This document shows, piece after piece, positions 56,688 through 63,585 of a stretch of DNA of 64,000 nt. Under the pieces are notes generated by a model. The model had not been told where the DNA came from, made no database searches, and saw nothing but the letters and a program-made list of their open reading frames with translations. This DNA comes from Ignavibacteria bacterium (GTDB lineage Bacteria; Bacteroidota; Ignavibacteria; Kapaibacteriales; UBA961): the NCBI GenBank assembly GCA_016720145.1, contig JADJXV010000024.1, positions 62,001 through 126,000 of the forward strand, read 5' to 3'. Both the position numbers and the translations under genes were made by a program. Every line of letters begins with the position of its first letter. Position 1 is the stretch's first letter.

Positions 56688-58892
56688 TTAGTTTGCTTGT
56701 TGTAAATAGTATGTTTTCATCATTCCTTTGCCTTTTATCTCCATCTCATCTCGCCGGATAAACTGTAGAGACGTTGCATGCAACGTCTCTACGGCATGTT
56801 TGAATTCCTCCGATACATGAATTTTGCCCGGCTCCCCGTGACTTTCCATTCGGCTGGCGGTGTTCACCGCATCGCCCCACATATCATACGCGAATTTATT
56901 CTCACCAATAATTCCGGCCACGACCGAACCCGTATGCAATCCGATTCTAATATCTATTTTTTCACCCAAATCTGTATGATAATTCTTCATCAATTCTGCC
57001 ACCTCCAATGCAAATAAAGCCGCCTTTTCTGCATGATTTTCGAGGGAAATTGGAGCTCCGCAGACGGCCATATATGCATCACCGATGGTCTTGATTTTTT
57101 CTAAGCCGTGCTTGCGTGCTATTTGGTCGAATTGCGTGAAAATTCCATTCAACATTCCCACTAATTCTTGGGCATTTACTCGCTGTGATAATTTCGTAAA
57201 ACCGACGATATCCGAGAAAAACACCGAGACAATCTCATGGCTGTCGGCGATGGTTTTCTCGCCGTCGATCATACGGTTAGCTATTTGGGAAGGGAGGATA
57301 TTGTGGAGGATTTTTTCCTGCTCCTGAAAACGAGCAAGTTTTACCTGACGGTCGCGCTCCGAATCTTCGATTTTGCGGCGATACTCCATCAGTTCGGCGT
57401 GTTTCTTGGCTTCCTCGCTTTGGACTTCTTTTTCGAGTTCATGGTATTTTTCAAAATGGCTGAACGCAGCGGCTGTTTTGCCTTTCTTTTTCAATATCGC
57501 CGCAAGTTCCTTATGCGCCTGAAATGCTTGTGCTTTCTCGCCGAGTTCCTCTGCAAGGGCAAGCCCTTCCTTCAATTTCTCCAACGCCTCGTCGTTTTTG
57601 TTTTGCTCTACCAGTAGGACGCCGATAGCAACGAGCGTACTCGCAACGCCTTCATTCGTCTGGATTTCGTCGCGGCGTAGGCGGAGCGATTTTTGCAGAA
57701 ATTCCATTGCCTCTTGGTTTTTCCCCATCGCGCTGAGGGTGTTGCCGATTCCCTCACACCAATAACCCGTTTGTCGTCTGTCGCCAATTTCTTCCGCCAG
57801 TGCAAGCGAGAGCTTTTGGTAATCGAGTGCTGTGGCGTATTCTTTGAGTTCAAAATAAGCCCCCCCGATATTCCCCATAACGCGTGCAACGGATGATTTC
57901 CTACCGAGTTCCTCGTTGGAGGACAGTGCTTTTGCGTAGTATTCCAATGCCTTGTCGTGGGACCCAAGATGTAGATACACAGTCCCGATACTCCCTGTAA
58001 CAAGTGCAACGCCTGATTTCGAACCGAGTTCTTCGTGGGTTGCGAGTGCTTTTGCGAAGTATTCTAATGCCTTGTCGTAGGAGCCAAGAGAAAAATACAC
58101 ATTCCCGATATTCCCCGTAACGCTGGCAACTAATGATTTCGCCCCGAGTTCCTCGTGCGCGGAGAGCGCTTTTGCGTAGTATTCCAATGCTTTGTCGTAG
58201 GAGCCAAGATTATTATACACATTCCCGATATTCCCCGTAACATTTGCAGCTACTGATTTCTCCCCGAGTTCCTCGTGCCTGGAGAGCGCATTTGCGTAGT
58301 TCTCCAATGCCTTATCGTAGGAGCCAAGAGAAGCATACACATTCCCGATATTCCCCGTAACGCTGGCAACACCTGATTTCGCACCGAGTTCCTCGTACGC
58401 AGATAGTGCTTTTGCGAAGTATTCCAATGCCTTGTCGTATGAGCCAAGCTTTTGATACACAGACCCGATATTCCCTGTAACGAGTGCAACGCCTGATTTC
58501 GCACCGAGTTCCTCGTGCGCGGACATCGCTTTTGCCAAGTATTCCAATGCCTTGTCGTATGAGCCAAGAGAATAATACACATTCCCTAAAATATTCAATG
58601 CGTTAGCTTTGATTTTGGTCAGTGCATATTCTTCCGCAATGTCGAGTGAGACACGTGCCAGTGAGAGAGCCTCCTGCAAATCACCGCGTCGCCAGTTGGT
58701 ATTAGCGAGCGAGTTCAGCGCGGAGCAGTGGAGGATTTTTTGTTCAGTTACTGTTTGGTCTTTATTATATTCGCTTGCATGTTCGAGTTGAGCCAGTACT
58801 GTCGTAGCAAGCATTTCTGCTTCTTCGTACTTACCTGCGTTGTTGAATTCTTCAGCTTGGGTTAGTTGGGCTTTGAGTAGTTCGTAATTCAT
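56688..58892 (-). CDS. TPR-class III adenylate cyclase AA (group II, linker b)
   Basis: At 734 residues, the longest intact member. Six highly regular TPRs (GSYDKALEYFAKALSAHEELG type, about 95-330) are followed by three non-standard helical repeats (KEYATALDYQKLSL, NQEAMEFLQKSL, NDEALEKLKEGL) shared with gene J. The GYD...KAEE repeat present in most paralogues is missing here. The catalytic domain starts near 554 with Asp561, Lys601, Asp605, Asp670, Asn677 and Arg681. Linker b holds the perfect 28-bp palindrome. The tail is altered to RDEMEIKGKGMMKTYYLQQAN. It starts 2 nt after the stop of the PIN toxin gene, so it is probably read from the same message. Confidence 0.93.
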   Translation of the reverse strand: MNYELLKAQLTQAEEFNNAGKYEEAEMLATTVLAQLEHASEYNKDQTVTEQKILHCSALNSLANTNWRRGDLQEALSLARVSLDIAEEYALTKIKANALNILGNVYYSLGSYDKALEYLAKAMSAHEELGAKSGVALVTGNIGSVYQKLGSYDKALEYFAKALSAYEELGAKSGVASVTGNIGNVYASLGSYDKALENYANALSRHEELGEKSVAANVTGNIGNVYNNLGSYDKALEYYAKALSAHEELGAKSLVASVTGNIGNVYFSLGSYDKALEYFAKALATHEELGSKSGVALVTGSIGTVYLHLGSHDKALEYYAKALSSNEELGRKSSVARVMGNIGGAYFELKEYATALDYQKLSLALAEEIGDRRQTGYWCEGIGNTLSAMGKNQEAMEFLQKSLRLRRDEIQTNEGVASTLVAIGVLLVEQNKNDEALEKLKEGLALAEELGEKAQAFQAHKELAAILKKKGKTAAAFSHFEKYHELEKEVQSEEAKKHAELMEYRRKIEDSERDRQVKLARFQEQEKILHNILPSQIANRMIDGEKTIADSHEIVSVFFSDIVGFTKLSQRVNAQELVGMLNGIFTQFDQIARKHGLEKIKTIGDAYMAVCGAPISLENHAEKAALFALEVAELMKNYHTDLGEKIDIRIGLHTGSVVAGIIGENKFAYDMWGDAVNTASRMESHGEPGKIHVSEEFKHAVETLHATSLQFIRRDEMEIKGKGMMKTYYLQQAN
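56765..56792. repeat. Palindrome family b, copy 3 (in gene AA)
   Basis: A perfect 28-bp palindrome identical to those in genes Q and R, about 20 kb away, again within the linker codons. Confidence 0.95.
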
Positions 58893-58894
58893 GT

Positions 58895-59287
58895 CTAAGC
58901 TTTCATGATTTTGGGTTGGAATTTTACTCCTTTCAGTTTTTCAAAATCAACATCCTGCGTCCAAAGGGTGGCATTGTATTGTAAGGCGGTTGCGTAGATA
59001 ATGCTTTCTGCCAGAGGGAGGGAATGTTCCCAGCTAAGCTTAGCGGCTGAGAGTGCAAGAGGTGCGTCAAGTTCGGCTACAGTTCCTTGGTGCAAGTTAG
59101 CAACGAGTCGTATCGCATCTTTCTCGCCAACGGTCACCAACAGTTTTTTGAATACTTCATAAATAGAAATGGCGGGTACAATCAGGGAGTCCGGGTTTTC
59201 AAGTGCAGGCGCAAAGAAGTCAGCGTTCGAGCCGTTAGCGAAGTATTCAATCCACCCGCTCGAGTCCACAACGTTCAGCTTTTTCAT
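58895..59287 (-). CDS. vapC: PIN-domain toxin, VapC-like
   Basis: A 130-residue PIN-domain protein, probably an endoribonuclease toxin that cleaves RNA until neutralised by its partner (family knowledge). Acidic active-site positions are visible: Asp8 (NVVDSSGWIEYF), Glu44 (SIYEVFKKL), and Asp112 with Asp114 (TQDVDFEKL). The third carboxylate, usually Asp in L-x-x-A-D, is Glu94 here (LAESIIYATA). That is conservative but unusual and worth checking for activity. It overlaps the antitoxin gene by 4 nt and ends 2 nt before cyclase AA, so the pair is transcriptionally embedded in the array. Symbol by family resemblance only. Confidence 0.85.
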   Translation of the reverse strand: MKKLNVVDSSGWIEYFANGSNADFFAPALENPDSLIVPAISIYEVFKKLLVTVGEKDAIRLVANLHQGTVAELDAPLALSAAKLSWEHSLPLAESIIYATALQYNATLWTQDVDFEKLKGVKFQPKIMKA

Positions 59288-59490
59288 AGGCGGTCTTCCT
59301 CACGTTCAATGGATGTATCGTCGATCGTCAGCGACCCTCTGAGCGATTGCATTGAACGAAGAGGAATGAGTTCGACTCGTCCGTCAAATTCAATTACTTG
59401 TACTTTTTGACCGGATTGGAGGTTAAGCGATACTCTAATCTGGCGTGGAATCACCACCTGGAATTTCGGAGAAATGGTAACGGTATTCAT
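59284..59490 (-). CDS. vapB: AbrB/MazE-type antitoxin, VapB-like
   Basis: A 68-residue protein with a swapped-hairpin AbrB-like DNA-binding N-terminus (TISPKFQVVIPRQIRVSLNL, then GQKVQVIEFDGRVELIPL, about 5-44) and an acidic C-terminal arm (TIDDTSIEREEDRL) likely to wrap the toxin. Such proteins usually repress their own promoter, so the 104 nt upstream (59491-59594) may hold the operator. The gene overlaps the PIN toxin by 4 nt in the usual antitoxin-first order. It lies between cyclase remnant AD and intact gene AA. The alternative name is a MazE-like antitoxin; the PIN partner favours VapB. Confidence 0.85.
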   Translation of the reverse strand: MNTVTISPKFQVVIPRQIRVSLNLQSGQKVQVIEFDGRVELIPLRSMQSLRGSLTIDDTSIEREEDRL

Positions 59491-59594
59491 ATCGATAATG
59501 GAATGTGCAACAAAATTCTATCCACTGTAAAATTAAGTATTTTTATGTATTTCGGGTTGCATTCCTACCTAACTCGAACATACTTATATTCACT

Positions 59595-60030
59595 TCAGAC
59601 ATTCTTTTCCATAAAATACGTTTTCATCATCCCCTTGCCTTTGATCTCCATCTCACCACACTTGATGAAAGTAATGCCATGGTTCGTATTTTTTGTCATA
59701 GCAAATCGATTTTGCAAATGTATCACAAACTCATGGGAGACATGTATTTTATCCGGCTCGCCGTGAGATTCCATCCTCGCTGCCGTATTCACCGCATCTG
59801 AATAAATATCATAGACAAAACGTTCCTCACCGATCACTCCTCCGACGACTTCGCCGCTGTGAATTCCGATGCGAATTTGTATTTCCTCACCGGTGGACAT
59901 TGACCGAAATTCTTTCATTTTTGAGTACTTCAATCAACTCAGTCGCACATCGTACTGCTTCGTCGTAGTTTCCTGAGTTGTTGTATCCTTCAGCTTCAGT
60001 AAGCTGAGCTTGTAGTTCTTCAAATTTCAT
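59595..60030 (-). pseudogene. Internally deleted cyclase AD (cap fused out of frame to catalytic half)
   Basis: From ATG at 60030 the cap reads MKFEELQAQLTEAEGYNNSG to LIEVLKNE and then shifts. From about 59925 a second frame gives the rear of a cyclase: KEFRSMSTGEEIQIRIGIHSGEVVGGVIGEERFVYDIYSDAVNTAARM, an HLQNR-type linker and the tail KGKGMMKTYFMEKNV. All TPRs, the coiled coil and the front of the catalytic domain are missing (about 500 codons compared with paralogues), and the join is out of frame. The front of what remains is group I-like, the YDIYSD part group III-like. A 113-residue product is possible but would lack both metal Asp. Confidence 0.85.
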
Positions 60031-60274
60031 AGAGTTGATTTCTCCAAAAACCTATGTCTGATGTATGCTATCGACCTTAAAATCTACAATACGGTGTGGT
60101 ATCCAGTTTCCGTTCGATACATTGAGTTGGAAGATCTGACTCTTTCATGACAGAATCAGCCATAAATGTCAAGACGCACAAAAGTGCGTCTTGAAAATAA
60201 GTCAGTATTTGCCTGAATTTGATGCTGCATATCGTCTGCACAGCTCCGTAAGGATATGATTAGTATTTAGTTAT
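60031..60274. other. Spacer between histidine kinase gene and array, with a hairpin and a tail scrap
   Basis: At 60170-60193 a 10-bp stem (CAAGACGCAC and its inverse, AAAA loop) could end the kinase transcript, although no T-run follows on the minus strand. At about 60027-60060 the minus strand reads RFLEKSTL and a stop that overlaps the start of AD. This resembles the KTYFLE tail of a vanished cyclase and still provides a GGAG. Confidence 0.55.
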
Positions 60275-62269
60275 TCATGCGGTCTTCTGCTGGATCGGTA
60301 ATTCGATAAAGAATGTACTTCCCATACCTTTGCCTTCGCTCTCTGCCCATACTCTGCCGCCATGGAGCTCTATAAGATGCTTGATGACCGAGAGACCTAG
60401 CCCTGTCGAGCCTTCACCGCCGGTCGGACGAGAGGAAAGCTTTTGGAAGTCTCTAAATAATAGTCGTTTATCATCTTCACTGAGACCGAGGCCTTGATCG
60501 ATAACGGCGATTGTTACGGTACTTTCATGTTTATGTACCTTCACCTTGATTTCTTTGCCGTGTTCGGAGTATTTTACTGCATTACTAATAAGATTATCAA
60601 GTACTTGGTGTAGCCGCTGTTCGTCTGCCTCCACCCTGCAATCATTATCAAATTGAAAACTAATCGTTTGTTTTTTAGCATTTGTTCGTGGCAGATAATC
60701 AGCGATCACGTCGGCGGTAATTGCAGCGAGATCCAGGGTGGAATATTGGAGCTTAATCTGACCAAGCTCACGTGCTGCCACATCGATAAGATTCACGACA
60801 ATATCAAGCATACGCTTGGACGATGCGGTGATTGACTCGAGAATCTGCGCTACATCGGGGATGGAATTTGTATAATTTTTCAGGAATTGAACGTATAAAT
60901 TCAATGCTGTAATTGGATTCTTAAGGTCATGCGAGGCAATTCCAAGAATTTTCATCTTGAAATTATTGGCTTCTTCGAGGCGCATATTCGTCGTGTAGAG
61001 TTCGAGGTTTTTCTCATGAAGTTCTGTATTGGCAAGCTGGATTTTCACCGCTTGCTCCTCGAGGATATGTTTTTGTTTGGTGATTTCTTCGTAGCGGGCT
61101 TGTTCGATAGCGATACGGTTTTCCTGTTCGGCTACTTTACGCTCAAACGCAATTTTGATCGAGAGTTTCTTGGTTTCCTCGCTCTGTACTTCTTTTTCAA
61201 TATCGTAAAATTTCTCAAAATGAATTGCAAATTCTTCCCAGCGTTTTTCGGATTTGTAGAGGTCTGCTAAGGACTTATGAACATTATAGAGTATTTGTTT
61301 CGAACCAATCTCTTCGCAAACTGCTACTGCTCGAAACATATATTCTTCAGCTTTTTCAGTATTGTATCCATCATATTCATGGGTAGCATAGAGCTCGCCC
61401 ATGTTTGCCATCACGAGTGCGACCGACGATTTTTCGCCGAGCTCTTCATGGATGGAAAGTGCTTTGCCGAAGTTGTACAATGCTTTATCGTAGAAGCCGA
61501 GCTGAGCGTACACACTTCCGATGTTTCCGGTTACGAGTGCTTCGGCCGACTTTGCACCAAGCTCTTCGTGTACCATGAGTGCTTTGCCGTGATATTCGAG
61601 AGCAAGGTCGTATGACTCGAGTGAGTCATAGACGAGACCTATATTTCCCATAATTCGGGCTACTAAAGATTTTTCCCCTAATTCTTCATGAACCGTGAGA
61701 GCTATCCCGAAGTATTCTAATGCTTTATCATACGAACCAAGGCGGGCGTACACGCCTCCGATATTGCCTGTCACACGGGCGACACCTGATTTTTCATCGA
61801 TTGCTTCATAGACTTCGAGTGCTTTACCAAGGAAATCGAGTGCTTTGTCATACGAACCGATAGAGGCATAGACTATTCCAATGTTCATTGTGTCTCGTGC
61901 AGCGCCGCTTTTGTCGCCGAGTGCGTCGTGTGCTGCATGAGCTTTTCCTAAGTATTCGAGGGCTTTATCATACGAACCCTGTGGCCAGAACACCATGCCA
62001 AGTATTTGCCATCCTTGAGCTTTGCTCAATGAATGCGAATGATTCTCAGCAATTTTCAGGGCATTTTCCGCGATAGCAAATGCAAGCTCAATATTTCCCT
62101 GCATTCGAGCAGAGTCGGCTATAATGAGTAAAGCCGTCGTGTGATACTCATCATGCTGTTCGGTAGTTGACATGACAGTATTTGCTAATTGCTCTGCCTC
62201 GCTGTAATTTCCTTTTGTCACTTGTTCGCCCGCTCGACGGAGCAGTTCATGTTGGTTTTCGTGTGTCAT
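60275..62269 (-). CDS. TPR-sensor histidine kinase AE
   Basis: A 664-residue soluble histidine kinase. Residues 1-350 are the same type of front as the cyclases: cap, five TPRs (GSYDKALEYLGKAH, ESYDLALEYHGKAL), DGYNTEKAEEYMFRAV, adaptor FEKFYDIEKEVQSEETKK. A long coiled coil (about 370-435) leads to the dimerisation/phosphoacceptor domain with His447 (IASHDLKNP) and a HATPase domain: N-box near 559-563 (DNLISNAVKY), G1 near 591-595 (DQGLGL), G2 near 617-626 (GEGSTGLGLS). No transmembrane segment or receiver is seen, and no response regulator is nearby, so its partner is unknown. It lies upstream of the array on the same strand, 245 nt from AD. Confidence 0.92.
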   Translation of the reverse strand: MTHENQHELLRRAGEQVTKGNYSEAEQLANTVMSTTEQHDEYHTTALLIIADSARMQGNIELAFAIAENALKIAENHSHSLSKAQGWQILGMVFWPQGSYDKALEYLGKAHAAHDALGDKSGAARDTMNIGIVYASIGSYDKALDFLGKALEVYEAIDEKSGVARVTGNIGGVYARLGSYDKALEYFGIALTVHEELGEKSLVARIMGNIGLVYDSLESYDLALEYHGKALMVHEELGAKSAEALVTGNIGSVYAQLGFYDKALYNFGKALSIHEELGEKSSVALVMANMGELYATHEYDGYNTEKAEEYMFRAVAVCEEIGSKQILYNVHKSLADLYKSEKRWEEFAIHFEKFYDIEKEVQSEETKKLSIKIAFERKVAEQENRIAIEQARYEEITKQKHILEEQAVKIQLANTELHEKNLELYTTNMRLEEANNFKMKILGIASHDLKNPITALNLYVQFLKNYTNSIPDVAQILESITASSKRMLDIVVNLIDVAARELGQIKLQYSTLDLAAITADVIADYLPRTNAKKQTISFQFDNDCRVEADEQRLHQVLDNLISNAVKYSEHGKEIKVKVHKHESTVTIAVIDQGLGLSEDDKRLLFRDFQKLSSRPTGGEGSTGLGLSVIKHLIELHGGRVWAESEGKGMGSTFFIELPIQQKTA

Positions 62270-62878
62270 GGCTTGAGATTAAAATTCTATAATAGATTGA
62301 TTTTGAAGTAAGTACAAAGTATTTACACGGTTGTAAAATACATAGGTAGAATACTAGATTTATGTATAGTAATTCTGAAGTAGAGCATGAATTCTACCGT
62401 TACTATCATTGTAACAGAATTGGAAACAATTCACGACGATGTACTATTCCGACATTCCTTTGAGAAGAAATAATGCAAGAGCTTACCTTAGATTATCGTA
62501 CAGAACTAATTTTGTAGGAGATTCCGGAAATACAACGACAAAAATACGTGATTTATCCAAACGTAATAGGACGAAGATGAGAGAATAAAAAAAAGCATTT
62601 CAATTACGGCTGTTTTATGATGAAGTATGACCAAGAATAGATGAGATTATGGTGGGGAAGTGAACCGGACTGTGGGAAAATACTGATTCGAAACTATCTA
62701 AATTATCATGTATTTACACGAGTTTAAGTTCGAAATGAATTGATAGAACACATCAATGTCAAAGACTGCGTATTCCTCGTAGGACTATCTGTATAATTTG
62801 AAATTCCTTTCCGGTAAATCTATAATACTGTAATTTTGAACGGATAAATTCAGAACATACTTCAATGAAAGGAATTCA
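62270..62878. promoter_or_regulatory. Divergent intergenic region
   Basis: About 610 nt, AT-rich, between the divergently oriented kinase gene AE and methyltransferase-like gene AF. It should hold both promoters; I see no gene and cannot choose a promoter with confidence. A GAAAGGA motif 7 nt before 62879 is the probable ribosome-binding site of AF. Confidence 0.5.
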
Positions 62879-63532
62879 ATGTTGAAAAAATTTGTAAAAT
62901 CTATTGTCGGAATCCTACCATCGACACTGCAACGGAGCATTAGAGTAGTGTTCAGCGCATACAATGATAAAGTAGCGCGCAAAAATTGGGAACGAAACGG
63001 TCGTCCAGCACCCCCACCTGATGAAGTCAAGCACGAAATAATTGCCGAGTATCAGCGACAATCAAAGAGTCAACTATTAGTTGAGACAGGGACATATCTC
63101 GGGAATACAATTTGGGCACTTAAAGAAAATTTTGTGAAATTATACAGTATAGAGCTATCCCCTGAATTATGGAAAAATGCAGTCAAACGGTTCGCGCAAT
63201 ACTCACACATTACAATTCTTCACGGCGATAGCGGGAAAGTTCTGTTCGATGTCGTCCCTCGATTACAAGAACGTACTGTTTTCTGGCTCGATGGGCATTA
63301 TTCATGGGGAATTACAGCTCAAGGTGAGAAAAACTGTCCGATTTTCGAAGAATTGGAAGCAATTTTTAAAAATAATAGTCTGCTTCATGTGATGCTCATC
63401 GACGATGCTCGGCTGTTCAACGGTACTGGTGACTACCCGACACTTGAAGAATTACGGAAGTTTGTACACCACAAAAATCCCCAGTATCACATGGATGTAA
63501 AAGATGATATTATACGCCTGACAGCGTCATAA
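62879..63532 (+). CDS. Small class I SAM-dependent methyltransferase-like protein
   Basis: A 217-residue protein with a Rossmann-type SAM fold pattern: motif I at 69-77 (ETGTYLGNT), an acidic residue after strand 2 (YSIELSPELW, Glu92), then DSGKVLFDVVP, FWLDGHYS (135-142) and LIDDARLF (173-180). It resembles the TylF/macrocin O-methyltransferase or Methyltransf_24-like families, but the substrate cannot be told. The first about 60 residues are basic and without a clear domain. A GAAAGGA Shine-Dalgarno precedes the ATG. It is 53 nt before the photolyase gene in the same direction, so the two may be co-transcribed. It does not look connected to the cyclase array. Confidence 0.75.
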   Translation: MLKKFVKSIVGILPSTLQRSIRVVFSAYNDKVARKNWERNGRPAPPPDEVKHEIIAEYQRQSKSQLLVETGTYLGNTIWALKENFVKLYSIELSPELWKNAVKRFAQYSHITILHGDSGKVLFDVVPRLQERTVFWLDGHYSWGITAQGEKNCPIFEELEAIFKNNSLLHVMLIDDARLFNGTGDYPTLEELRKFVHHKNPQYHMDVKDDIIRLTAS

Positions 63533-63585
63533 CTGTATCATCTGTATTCTTTTACCGGGCGTTTACATGTTAATCTACTCAAACA

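Noticed and set aside
62785..63030. 81-codon minus-strand frame overlapping the methyltransferase-like gene start
   Set aside because: It is antisense to the well-supported plus-strand gene and has no family resemblance.
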